Assembly (NCBI RefSeq): GCF_000383595.1
Contig: NZ_KB911581.1
Coordinates: 3,416,265-3,480,264 of the forward strand
Length of the DNA stretch: 64,000 bases
Direction: 5' to 3'
Source: Streptomyces bottropensis ATCC 25435
Lineage (GTDB): Bacteria; Actinomycetota; Actinomycetes; Streptomycetales; Streptomycetaceae
In this document: one piece after another, positions 21,597 to 30,900 of the stretch
How the letters are laid out: each line of letters starts with the position of its first letter
Position numbering within the stretch: the stretch's first letter is position 1
The notes under the pieces: generated by a model
The model's database searches: none
The model's input: only the letters and a program-made list of their open reading frames with translations
Told to the model about the DNA's origin: nothing
Made by a program: the position numbers and the translations under genes

Positions 21597-22370
21597 GTGA
21601 ACCCCGAACAGCCCACGGCGCGGCAGGCGCCGGCGGAACCCCCCGAAGACGAGGACAGGGAACCGGGGCGCGGCGCGCCCATCGGCCGCCGTGTCCTCCT
21701 CGGCACCCTAGGACTCGGCGCCCTCGGCGTGGTCGCGGCCCCCGTCCTCCAGCGCGGCATGGAGGCGTTCCTCGGCGAGGCGGCCCAGAAGGACCCCACC
21801 GGTCTGACCGGTCTGCTCCCCAACGGCGGCGGCTTCCGCTACTACTCGGTGACGGCGTCCGTTCCCCGCAGGACCGCCAAGGACTACCGCCTCACCGTCG
21901 GCGGTCTGGTCGACAGACCCACCTCGTACACCCTCGCCGACCTGCGGGCCCTCCCGCAGACCCGGATGGTCGAGGACGTCCAGTGCGTCACCGGCTGGCG
22001 CGTCCCGGACACCCCGTTCGAGGGCGTACGGCTCTCCGCGCTGCTGGACGCGGCCGGGGTGCGCTCCTCGGCGGGCGCCGTCCGTTTCACCTGCTTCGAC
22101 GGGGCGTACACCGAGAGCCTCACCCTCGAACAGGCCCGCCGCGCGGACGTCCTCGTCGCCCTGCGCATGCAGGACAAGGACATCAGCCACAACCACGGCG
22201 GCCCCGTCCGTCTGTACGTCGCCCCCATGTACTTCTACAAGTCCGCCAAATGGCTCTCCGGCATCGAGGTCACGGAGAAGGTCGAGCCGGGTTACTGGGA
22301 GGAGCGGGGCTACGACATCGACGCGTGGGTCGGCCGATCGAACGGGCGGGACGATGAACCGACGACTTGA
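21597..22370 (+). CDS. Molybdopterin-dependent oxidoreductase (sulfite oxidase-like, membrane-anchored)
   Basis: A 257-aa Moco enzyme. An N-terminal GRRVLLGTLGLGALGVVAAPVL (30-51) is a Tat-like signal or anchor preceded by an acidic tail. The Moco-ligating cysteine is C130 in MVEDVQCVTGW, and ISHNHGGPVRLYVAPMYFYKSAKWLSGIEV is the conserved domain end. The product lacks the dimerisation domain of full sulfite oxidases and resembles MsrP/YedY. The start at GTG 21597 has no clear ribosome site. It overlaps the next gene, a cytochrome b561-type protein, by 17 nt, so the two form a periplasmic oxidoreductase with a membrane electron donor. The substrate (oxidised methionine, sulfoxide or other) is not deduced. 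Confidence 0.88.
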   Translation: MNPEQPTARQAPAEPPEDEDREPGRGAPIGRRVLLGTLGLGALGVVAAPVLQRGMEAFLGEAAQKDPTGLTGLLPNGGGFRYYSVTASVPRRTAKDYRLTVGGLVDRPTSYTLADLRALPQTRMVEDVQCVTGWRVPDTPFEGVRLSALLDAAGVRSSAGAVRFTCFDGAYTESLTLEQARRADVLVALRMQDKDISHNHGGPVRLYVAPMYFYKSAKWLSGIEVTEKVEPGYWEERGYDIDAWVGRSNGRDDEPTT

Positions 22371-22977
22371 GGAACCCCCCGTCCTGGCGGAGGCCCGCGT
22401 GGCCCGCTTCACGGCAGCCGAACGCTGGATCCATCGCACCACGGCCGCCCTGATGGGCATCTGCGTGGTGACGGCCGCCTGCCTCTACGTGCCCGCACTC
22501 GCCGAACTGGTCGGCCGCCGGGCGCTCGTGGTGACCGTCCACCAGTGGGCCGGCCTGCTGCTGCCCCTGCCCGTGCTCGCGGGCCTGGCCTCCCGCGCGT
22601 TCCGCGCGGACCTCGGCCGGCTGAACCGCTGGGGGCCGCACGACCGCGTCTGGCTCCGCGCCGCCCGCCGCCGCGCCCCGGGCGCACGCCCCGCCGCCAA
22701 GTTCAACGCGGGTCAGAAGCTCTACGCCTCCTGGATCGCCGGCGCCACCCTCGTCATGCTCGCCACGGGCCTGATGATGTGGTTCACCCACCTCACCCCG
22801 CTGATGTGGCGCACCAGCGCGACCTTCGTCCACGACTGGCTGGCCCTGACCATCGGGATCGTCCTGGCGGGCCACATCGGCATGGCCCTGGGCGATCCGG
22901 AGGCCCGCCGGGGCCTGCGCACGGGCTCGGTGAGCCGGGAATGGGCGGACCGGGAACACCCGCTGTGGCGGCCGTAG
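22354..22977 (+). CDS. Cytochrome b561/FdhI-type membrane subunit
   Basis: A 207-aa di-haem cytochrome b with four hydrophobic helices. Candidate haem ligands are His in AAERWIHRTTAALMG (helix 1), VVTVHQWAGLLLP (helix 2), TFVHDWLALTIG (helix 3-4) and LAGHIGMALG (helix 4). The fold resembles formate dehydrogenase gamma/thiosulfate reductase cytochrome b. It starts inside the end of the molybdopterin gene (17-nt overlap), so both are made together. It would pass electrons between the quinone pool and the extracytoplasmic Moco subunit, taking the place that MsrQ has in MsrPQ although it is of a different family. ATG 22354 is used. Confidence 0.87.
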   Translation: MNRRLEEPPVLAEARVARFTAAERWIHRTTAALMGICVVTAACLYVPALAELVGRRALVVTVHQWAGLLLPLPVLAGLASRAFRADLGRLNRWGPHDRVWLRAARRRAPGARPAAKFNAGQKLYASWIAGATLVMLATGLMMWFTHLTPLMWRTSATFVHDWLALTIGIVLAGHIGMALGDPEARRGLRTGSVSREWADREHPLWRP

Positions 22978-23096
22978 CGCCGCACACAGCCGGGAGCCCC
23001 CGGTCCCGTACCCCCCGCAACCCCCCGCATCACACGCGGCACCGGCGGCACCGGCGGCACAGGCGCCCCGTGGTGCGGGGCGTACGGGGGGTACGC

Positions 23097-24494
23097 CTAG
23101 ATCACCAGCGACAACAGCAGCACGAGCGCCCCCGCCACCACCGAGATGATCGTCTCCATCACCGACCAGGTCTTGATGGTCTGGCCGACGGTCATCCCGA
23201 AGTACTCCTTCACCATCCAGAACCCGGCGTCGTTGACATGGCTGAAGAAGAGGGAGCCGGCGCCGATCGCGAGGACCAGCAGGGCCGTGTGCGTGGTCGA
23301 CATGTCCGCGGCGAGCGGGGCCACCAGCCCCGCCGCCGAGATCGTGGCGACCGTGGCCGAGCCGGTGGCCAGCCGGATCGCCACCGCGATCAGCCAGGCC
23401 AGGACGAGCGCGGGGATCGACCAGTCCTCGGAGATCTCCAGGATCATCTGCCCGACCCCGGAGTCGATGAGCGTCTGCTTGAACCCGCCACCGGCGCCGA
23501 CGATCAGCAGGATGCCCGCGATGGGCGCGAGGGACTTCTCGACCGTCGACCCGAGCCGCTCCTTGGTGAACCCGGCCGCCCGCCCCAGCGTGAACATGCC
23601 CACGATCACGGACGCGAGCAGCGCGATCAGCGGCGAGCCGGCCACGTCGAAGACCCGTTGGACCATCTGCTCGGGATCGTCCACGACGATGTCCACCAGC
23701 GCCTTGGCCAGCATCAGCACCACCGGCAGCAGCATGGTCGCGATGGTCGCGCCGAACCCCGGCCGCTTCTCCAGCTCCTCCGAGGCGCGCGCGGGGATCA
23801 TGCGCTCGGGGACGGGCACGTCCACCCAGCGCGCGGCGTACTTCGAGAACAGCGGCCCGGCGATGATCACGGTCGGTATCGCCACCAGCAGCCCCAGCGC
23901 CAGCGTGACGCCCAGATCGGCCCGCACCGCGTCGATGGCGACCAGCGGGCCGGGGTGCGGCGGGATCAGTCCGTGCATGACGGACAGACCGGCGAGGGCC
24001 GGGATGCCGATGCGCATCAGCGAGTAGTTACCGCGCTTGGCGACCATCAGCACCACCGGGATCAGCAGCACGATCCCGACCTCGAAGAACAGCGGCAGCC
24101 CGATCACCGAGGCGATCAGCACCATCGCCCACGGCATCGCCCGCCCGCCGGCCTTCGCGAGGATCGTGTCGACGATCTGGTCGGCGCCGCCCGAGTCGGC
24201 CAGCAGCTTGCCGAGAATGGCACCGAGCGCGATGAGTACGCCCACCCCGGCCACGGTCGCCCCGAGCCCGGTGGTGAAGCTCGCGATCGCCTTGTCCAGC
24301 GGCGCCCCGGCGAACGCGCCCAGCGCGAGCGAGCCGATGGTCAGCGCCAGGAAGGCGTGCACCTTGAACCTGGTGATGAGCACGACGATCACGGCGATGC
24401 CCGCCAGTACGGCTATGCCCAGCTGCGCGTGCCCCGCCGAGGTGATCGGCTCGACGGGGTCCGCTGCCAGCAACTCGACGTCGAGTCCGGTCAC
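23097..24494 (-). CDS. gntP: Gluconate:H+ symporter (GntP family)
   Basis: A 465-aa inner-membrane transporter with about 12-14 helices and the GntP signature: GLPLFFEVGIVLLIPVVLMVAKRGNYSLMRIGIPALAG, HGLIPPHPGP, LATGSATVATISAAGLVAP and SLFFSHVNDAGFWMVKEYFGM. It imports gluconate (or related sugar acids) with protons. GTG 24494 has AAGGACTCACC. The gluconokinase gene lies just upstream on the same strand (89 nt), and a FadR/GntR regulator diverges from that, forming the gluconate regulon seen in S. coelicolor at the matching place. Confidence 0.92.
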   Translation of the reverse strand: MTGLDVELLAADPVEPITSAGHAQLGIAVLAGIAVIVVLITRFKVHAFLALTIGSLALGAFAGAPLDKAIASFTTGLGATVAGVGVLIALGAILGKLLADSGGADQIVDTILAKAGGRAMPWAMVLIASVIGLPLFFEVGIVLLIPVVLMVAKRGNYSLMRIGIPALAGLSVMHGLIPPHPGPLVAIDAVRADLGVTLALGLLVAIPTVIIAGPLFSKYAARWVDVPVPERMIPARASEELEKRPGFGATIATMLLPVVLMLAKALVDIVVDDPEQMVQRVFDVAGSPLIALLASVIVGMFTLGRAAGFTKERLGSTVEKSLAPIAGILLIVGAGGGFKQTLIDSGVGQMILEISEDWSIPALVLAWLIAVAIRLATGSATVATISAAGLVAPLAADMSTTHTALLVLAIGAGSLFFSHVNDAGFWMVKEYFGMTVGQTIKTWSVMETIISVVAGALVLLLSLVI

Positions 24495-24583
24495 GGTGAG
24501 TCCTTGAGTGGAGAAGGTGGGGGGAGGGGGGAGGTGAGCAAGGCGAAGAAAGGGGCGGAGGAGGAGGCTGGGCCGCGGCGGCC

Positions 24584-25102
24584 CTACGACCCGGCCGGGC
24601 CGGTCCCCCGCAGCGCGGTGACCGCCCGCTCGGCGATCTCCTCGGGCGAGCCCGACACGTCGACCGCGACACCCGCCTCGTCCGCCTCCAGCGGCTGCAG
24701 CGTGGCGAACTGCGAGTCGAGCAGCGCCGTGGGCATGAAATGCCCCTGCCGGTGGGACATGCGGTCCTCGATGAGCGCCCGGTCACCGGCGAGGTGCAGG
24801 AAGACCACACCGGGCGCGGCGGCCCGCAGCCGGTCCCGGTACGCGCGCTTCAACGCGGAACAGCTGACCACCCCGCCGAGCCCGTCCCGGCCGTGGGCCC
24901 ACGCGCCGATGGCGTCCAGCCACGGCCCCCGGTCCGCGTCGTCCAGCGGCGTCCCGGCCGACATCTTGGCGATGTTGGCCTCGGGGTGGAAGTCGTCGCC
25001 CTCGGCGTAGGGAACGCCGAGCCGGGCCGCGAGCAGGGGGCCGATCGTGGTCTTCCCGGTCCCCGCCACGCCCATCACCACGACGACATCAGGGGTACGC
25101 AT
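24584..25102 (-). CDS. gntK: Gluconokinase
   Basis: Phosphorylates gluconate to 6-phosphogluconate for the pentose phosphate pathway. The 172-aa P-loop protein has GVAGTGKT (11-18), EGDDFHPEANIAKMSAGTPLDDADRGPWL (substrate binding), CSALKRAYRDRLR and SHRQGHFMPTALLDSQFATLQPLE. These are the standard GntK/thermoresistant gluconokinase blocks. ATG 25102 is chosen because GAGG lies 5 nt upstream and the P-loop would otherwise have a non-conserved 18-residue tail. It precedes the gluconate symporter and diverges from the GntR-family regulator with a 143-bp gap. Confidence 0.94.
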   Translation of the reverse strand: MRTPDVVVVMGVAGTGKTTIGPLLAARLGVPYAEGDDFHPEANIAKMSAGTPLDDADRGPWLDAIGAWAHGRDGLGGVVSCSALKRAYRDRLRAAAPGVVFLHLAGDRALIEDRMSHRQGHFMPTALLDSQFATLQPLEADEAGVAVDVSGSPEEIAERAVTALRGTGPAGS

Positions 25103-25245
25103 CACTACCTCGCTGTCTTCGTCGACATCCGTGACGTCACCCGACGCCGACGACACTGAAGCCCATTAGGTACGACGAATTCAAGCCCTCGACCCGAATA
25201 AGTCTGACTTTTTGTCCGCGCTCCCCTCCTCGTACCCTGATCCCC

Positions 25246-25971
25246 ATGAGCACACCGGGCCGGGGGCTGCACGGCCGAGTACTGGAAACCCTCGGACCGG
25301 CGATCACAGCGGGCGAGTACCCGCCCGGGAGCGTGCTGCGCACGGACGAACTCGCCCAGAGCTTCGAGGTGTCCCGCTCGGTGATGCGGGAGGCGGTCCG
25401 CGTCCTGGAGTCCATGCACCTGGTCGAGTCCCGCCGCCGGGTCGGCGTGATCGTCCGCCCGTCCGCCGAGTGGAACGTCTACGACCCGCAGGTCATCCGC
25501 TGGCGCCTGGCCGGCGCGGACCGCCCCCGCCAGCTGCGCTCGCTGACCGTGCTGCGCGGCGCCGTCGAACCGATCGCCGCGGGCCTCGCCGCGCGCCACG
25601 CCACGGACGAGCAGTGCGCCGCGATCACCGAGTGCGCCATCGGCATGGTCGCCCACTCACGCGGCCACAAGCTGGAGGGCTACCTCCACCACGACGTCGC
25701 CTTCCACCGCCTGATCCTGGACGCCTCCGGCAACGAGATGTTCGCCCGCCTCGGCGACGTCGTCGAGGAGGTCCTCGCCGGCCGCACCCATCACGCCGTC
25801 ATGTTCCACGACCCCGACCCGGCGGCCGTCACCCTCCATGTCCAGGTCGCCGAGGCCATCCGCGAACACGACGCCTCGCGGGCCGAGCGGCTCACCCGGG
25901 AGATCACCGCGGGAGCCCTCCAGGAACTCGACATCCTGGCACCCAACGGCCGCTCCCCGGCCGCCGGTTGA
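25246..25971 (+). CDS. gntR: FadR-subfamily GntR regulator of the gluconate genes
   Basis: A 241-aa repressor. The N-terminal GntR winged helix is visible (VLETLGPAITAGEYPPGSVLRTDELAQSFEVSRSVMREAVRVLESMHLVESRRRVGVIV) followed by an FCD ligand domain with metal/acid ligands (EPIAAGLAARHATDEQ, HHDVAFHRLILDASGNEMFARL, DPDPAAVTLHVQVAEAIREHD). It diverges from gntK, so it most probably represses gntK-gntP in the absence of gluconate or 6-phosphogluconate. I could not define a convincing palindrome in the 143-bp intergenic region. ATG 25246. Confidence 0.9.
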   Translation: MSTPGRGLHGRVLETLGPAITAGEYPPGSVLRTDELAQSFEVSRSVMREAVRVLESMHLVESRRRVGVIVRPSAEWNVYDPQVIRWRLAGADRPRQLRSLTVLRGAVEPIAAGLAARHATDEQCAAITECAIGMVAHSRGHKLEGYLHHDVAFHRLILDASGNEMFARLGDVVEEVLAGRTHHAVMFHDPDPAAVTLHVQVAEAIREHDASRAERLTREITAGALQELDILAPNGRSPAAG

Positions 25972-25980
25972 CCCGGGGGC

Positions 25981-26424
25981 CTACTGCGGGAACTCCCCGT
26001 CCACATACACCCAGGCCCCGTCCACCCGCTCGAACCGGCTCCGCTCGTGCATCGAGCCGCCCCGGAACGAGGCGCGGAAGGTCACCGTGCCGGTGGTGTG
26101 GAAGGCCGAGCCGTCCCGGGTGTCCAGGATCTCCAGACCGGTCCAGCGCATGGTCGTGTCGAAGTCGACCCCGGAGGGCCGCGTCCGGGGATGCCAGCTG
26201 CGCAGCAGATACGCCGCGTCCCGCACGACGAACGCGCTGTACCGCGACCGCATCAGCGCCTCGGCGGTCGGCGCGGCCGCGCCGCCGGAGTGATACCGCC
26301 CGCAACAGGCCTCGTACGCCGCGGGCAGCCCGCAGGGGCAGGTGCGGGGGACCGGCGAAGGGACCCGTGCGGCACTCTTCGAACCGGCCCTGGAACCACT
26401 GCGGCGCGACGACATGGCAGCCAT
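25981..26424 (-). CDS. YchJ-family protein (UPF0225) with SEC-C-like zinc site
   Basis: A 147-aa protein. The N-terminal CPCGLPAAYEACCGRYHSG is the Cys-rich zinc element of YchJ, then PTAEALMRSRYSAFVVRDAAYLLRSWHPRTRP and GTVTFRASFRGGSMHERSRFERVDGAWVYVDGE form the NTF2-like domain. Function is unproven; SEC-C motifs often bind zinc and contact other proteins. Its arginine/serine-rich first 27 residues are less conserved. ATG 26424 or ATG 26415 can start it. It lies 9 bp from the end of the convergent gntR. Confidence 0.88.
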   Translation of the reverse strand: MAAMSSRRSGSRAGSKSAARVPSPVPRTCPCGLPAAYEACCGRYHSGGAAAPTAEALMRSRYSAFVVRDAAYLLRSWHPRTRPSGVDFDTTMRWTGLEILDTRDGSAFHTTGTVTFRASFRGGSMHERSRFERVDGAWVYVDGEFPQ

Positions 26425-26434
26425 TGTGCCCGCC

Positions 26435-27835
26435 CTACGCCGACCCCGCGTTCGTCGGCGGATACGGCGGCCGCGCCGGGACCTGGGGGCCCCTGGCGGA
26501 CGGAGGGTGCGGCGGGGACGGCAGGGGCGGCAGCGCCGGTTCCTGGAGCCACGCCCGGAACAGGGCGTCCAGCGGTCCGTCCGCGTACCGGCCGGCGTGG
26601 GCGACGAACCCGGCCGTCGTCACGGCGCCCCCGCGATGGACGGTCGCCCAGCCGCGCAGCATCCGGAAGAACGCGTCGTCGCCGAGCGCGCAGCGCACCG
26701 CGTGGACGGTGAGACCGCCGCGCTCGTAGAGCCGGTCGTCGAACATCAGCTTGCGGCCCGGGTCCGCCAGCCGCAGATCCTGGGGGAGCGCGGCGAGCTT
26801 CTGGTGCGCCGCACGCGCCAGTTGATGCGCCGTACGCCCGCCGGAGCGCTCCGACCACAACCACTCCGCGTACTTGGCGAACCCCTCGTTCAGCCAGATG
26901 TGGCGCCAGTCGGCGAGGGACACGCTGTTGCCGAACCACTGGTGCGCCAGCTCGTGCGCGACCAGCCGCTCCGAACCCCGCGCCCCGTCCACGTGGTTGG
27001 CGCCGAACAGCGACAACCCCTGTGCCTCGACCGGGACATCGAGCTCCTCCTCGGTCACCACGACCGCGTACTCCCCGAACGGGTAGGGCCCGAAAAGCTC
27101 CTCGAACAGCTCCATCATGGCGGGCTGCCGCGCGAAGTCCCGCGAGAACTCCGTGAGGAGCTGGGCGGGGATATGCCCGTGCTGCGGCACCCCGCCGGGC
27201 CTCGGGTCGCCCAGCAGCACCGTCTGGTACCGGCCGATCGACAGGCCGACCAGATAGCTCGACGTCGGCGCCGACTGCTCGTACACCCACGTCGTCGTGG
27301 ACGCCTTCGCCGTACGGGTGAGCAGCCGCCCGCCCGCCACCACCTGGTACGCGGACGGCGTCGTGATCGAGATCTGGTACGAGGCCTTGTCGGCGGGCCG
27401 GTCGTTGCACGGATACCAGGACGGCGCCCCGACCGGCTGGCTCGCCACCAGCGCCCCGTCCGTCAGCTCCTCCCAACCCAGCCCGCCCCAGGGGCTGTTC
27501 ACCGGCTTGGGGTTGCCCGACCAGTGGACCTCGATCGTGAACGCGGCCCCCGGCCGGATCGGCTTCGCGGGCCGCAGGCGCAACCGGCCGCCCCGGTGCG
27601 TGTAGTGCGGCGCCCGGCCGTCCACCCGTACCCGGCCGATCTTGAAGTCGGCGAGGTTCAGCTGGAACTCGGCGAGCGCGGACCGGCCCGCTATGGCGTT
27701 GAGCCGCGCCGTGCCCGACAACCGGTTCGGCCCCGGCCGGTAGTCCACAGCCAGCTCGTACCGATGCACCCGGTAACGGGCATCACCGTTCGCCGGGAAG
27801 TACGGGTCCGGACCCACTGACTGCTGAACCGCCAC
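26435..27835 (-). CDS. M1-family zinc aminopeptidase
   Basis: A 466-aa metallopeptidase. The zinc motif is HELAH (294-298) with the third ligand E317 in NEGF, an exact HExxH-18-E arrangement. A DRxxY-type catalytic Tyr is in MFDDRLYERGGLTVHAVR. The usual GAMEN exopeptidase loop is replaced by VPVEAQGLSLFG. It lacks a clear signal peptide and ends with a proline-rich tail (PALPPLPSPPHPPS). It follows the Pls-like NRPS gene on the same strand. Polylysine-producing Streptomyces protect themselves with a zinc aminopeptidase (Pld) of the same HExxH-18-E type, so a role in trimming the neighbouring synthetase's product is plausible. Start: GTG 27835 with distant GGGGAG; ATG 27925, which overlaps the NRPS end, is an alternative. 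Confidence 0.88.
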   Translation of the reverse strand: MAVQQSVGPDPYFPANGDARYRVHRYELAVDYRPGPNRLSGTARLNAIAGRSALAEFQLNLADFKIGRVRVDGRAPHYTHRGGRLRLRPAKPIRPGAAFTIEVHWSGNPKPVNSPWGGLGWEELTDGALVASQPVGAPSWYPCNDRPADKASYQISITTPSAYQVVAGGRLLTRTAKASTTTWVYEQSAPTSSYLVGLSIGRYQTVLLGDPRPGGVPQHGHIPAQLLTEFSRDFARQPAMMELFEELFGPYPFGEYAVVVTEEELDVPVEAQGLSLFGANHVDGARGSERLVAHELAHQWFGNSVSLADWRHIWLNEGFAKYAEWLWSERSGGRTAHQLARAAHQKLAALPQDLRLADPGRKLMFDDRLYERGGLTVHAVRCALGDDAFFRMLRGWATVHRGGAVTTAGFVAHAGRYADGPLDALFRAWLQEPALPPLPSPPHPPSARGPQVPARPPYPPTNAGSA

Positions 27836-27912
27836 TGCCGCTTCTGCTCCCCGCTGCGCTCTCGTACGACGTCCATCGTCCCCCGGGTCTCCCGACGCCG
27901 CACGAGCCGCAC

Positions 27913-30900
27913 TCAGCGGCGCCATGCCTCGATCGGGTTGCCCAGCCACCGGGTGTCGTCGGGAACGGACTCCGCGGCCATGACCAGCGACGCCGGCCCC
28001 AGCGTGGTGCGGGCCCCGACCACGCTGCCGGGCAGGACGATTCCGCCCGGGCCCAGAGTGGCGCCCTCACGGAGTTCAACAGTATCCGTCCGCAAGATCC
28101 GGTCGTGGAAGAGGTGGGTCTGGAGCACACACCCCCGGTTCACCGTCGCCCCGTCGCCGAGCGTGACGAGGTCGGGCTCGGGTAGCCAGTAACTCTCCAC
28201 CCACACCCCTGTGCCGATGGTCGCCCCGAGCCCGCGCAGCCACACGTTCAGCACCGGCGTGCCCGGCACCGACCCGGCCAGCCACGGCACGGCCAGCACC
28301 TCCACGAAGGTGTCCGCCAGCTCGTTGCGCCACACGAAACCGCTCCACAGCGGATGTTCACCGGTGCGGTGCCGCCCCACGAGCAGCCACTTCGCGAGGA
28401 CCGAGAGCACACATCCGAAGGCCCCGGCCTCCAGCAGCACGAGCCCGCCCAGCGGCCACGCCCAGCCGCCCAGCGCGCTCAGCGCCGCCACCGTCAGCAG
28501 CGCGAGACCCGCCGAGCAGAACACCGGCACGATCCGGCACAGCTCCACCAGCGCCCGCGCCCACAGCAGCCGCGCGGGCGGCTCGTACGTCAGGCTCTGG
28601 TCACCGTCCGCGGCCGACCGGGGCAGCCTGACCGGCGGCAGCCCCAGATACGAGCTGCCCTTCTTGGCCTTCTTCGGCGTCGCCGACAGCACACCCACCA
28701 GACCGCCGTCCGGCACGGACCGTCCCGGCGCGGTCATCCCGGAGTTCCCGAGGAACGCCCGCCGCCCGATCTGCGCCCGCCCGATCCGCAGCCACCCGCC
28801 GCCCAGCTCGTACGGCGCGGTCAGCGTGTCGTCCGCGAGGAACGCCCCGTCGCCGACCGTCGTCAGACTCGGCAGCGCCAGGACGGTGGACACCTCGGCG
28901 CCCTTGCCGATCCGCATCCCCAGCAGCCGCAGCCACACCGGCGTCACCAGCCCCGCGTACAGCGGGAACAGCGTCTGCCGCGACCGGTCCATGAGCTGCG
29001 TGACCGTCCACGCCTGCCACCCGACCCGGCTGTGCGTGGGATGTGTGCCCTCCCGCAGCCCGAGGCTCAGCAGCCGTACGGCCACGAGCAGCAGCAGCGC
29101 GTACGCGGCCCCGAACGCGAGCGTGGCCGGCACCAGCCCCAGCGCCCCGCCCCGGAGAGCCGCGCCGAGCCCCGCGTCCGGCGCCACGAACAGGCCCAGC
29201 ACGGCCAGCGCGGCGATCCCGGCGAGCACCGGCAGCGCCGTCAGCCCGAAGCCCGTTACGCCGTACGACACCCGCCAGAACAGGCCTCGCTGCGGCCGCT
29301 CCTTGGGCCAGTTCCGCTTCGCCTTGCCCAGCTTCACCGCCGGCGCGCCGGCCCAGCGCTGCCCGGTGGGAACCTGCCCGGCCACCGCCGACCCCGGCGC
29401 CACCTCGGCCCGCTTGCCGACCCTGGCCCCCGGCAGCAGCATGCTCCGCGTCCCGACGACCGCGCCGGCACCCACCTTGACGGTCCCGATCTCCAGCCGG
29501 TCCCCGTCGAGCCAGTACCCGGAGAGATCCACCTCGGACTCCACGGCCGCGCCCCGTCCGAGCTTCAGCAGCCCGGTCACCGGCGGCAGCGCGTGCAGGT
29601 CCACATCGGCGCCGATCCTGGCACCCAGCGCCCGCGCGTACCGCTCCAGCCACACCCCGGTCAGCGAGGTCGCCCCGCTGAACTCGGCCAGCCGCTCGGC
29701 CGCCCACAGCCGCAGATGCACGCTCCCGCCGCGCGCGTACCGCCCGGGCGTCACCCCGCGCAGCAGCAGCCGCGCCCCGCCCGCCGCGACCGCCAGCCGC
29801 CCCGGCGGGGTGTACAACAGCACCGCCCCCACCGCCACGGCCCACCAGGGCGCGGTCGGCAGCCAGGCGTACGGCCCGAGCAGGTTGCCGAGCGCGGTCA
29901 GCGGGACGATCCACCGCAGCCCGAGCAGCGTGAACAGCGGCACGAGCAGCAGGAGCTGGACGAACCGCGCCCGCACGGGCACCGGCTCCACCGCCCGGCG
30001 CGTACCCTCCTCCTCGCCCGACGCCTCCAGGTACCGGGCCAGCTTCCGCAGGGTCGGCCGCTGGTAGATGTCCACCACGGCGACGCTCGGGTACCGGGTC
30101 CGCAACCGGGTCGTCAGCTGCGCGGCCGCCAGGCTGCCACCGCCGATCGCGAAGAAGTCGTCACCCGCGCCGCCGACCGCGATGCCCAGCACCTGCGTCC
30201 ACTGCTCGGCGAGCCACGCCTCGGTCCCGTACAGCTCCTCGACCGGCCCGGCGCTCTCCGGCTCCGCGAGCGGCCACGGCAGGGCGTCGCGGTCCACCTT
30301 CCCCGAGGTCCGGGTCGGCAGCTCCGCCACCGGTGCCAGCAGCGGCACCAACGCGGCCGGCAGCTCCGCCCGCAGCTGCTCCACGGCCGCCGCCCGGTCC
30401 CACCCGTCCTGGGTGACCACATAGCCGACCAGCAGCTGGTTCCCGCTCCGCGCGGTCCGTACGGCGGCAGCGGCGCCCGCGGCGCCGGGCAGCGCCTGGA
30501 GCGCGGCGTCGACCTCGCCCAGCTCGATCCGCCGCCCGCCGAGCTTGACCTGCTCGTCCGCCCGCCCGAGGAAGACCAGCCCCTCCGGTTCGGCCTTCAC
30601 CAGGTCGCCGCTGCGATAGGCGCGCTCCCAGCCCAGCGACGTGAGCGGCGCGTACTTCTCCGCGTCCTTCTCGGCGTCGAGGTACCGCGCGAGGCCCACG
30701 CCACCGATCACGAGCTGCCCGCTGCCGCCCATCGGCACGGGCTCCCCGGCCTCGTCGACGACGGCCAGCTCCCATCCGTCCAGCGGCAGCCCGATCCGGA
30801 TCGGCTCCTCGCCGGACATCAGCGAGGCGCAGGCGACGACGGTGGCCTCGGTCGGCCCGTAGGTGTTCCAGACCTCGCGGCCCTCCGTCACCAGCCGCTG

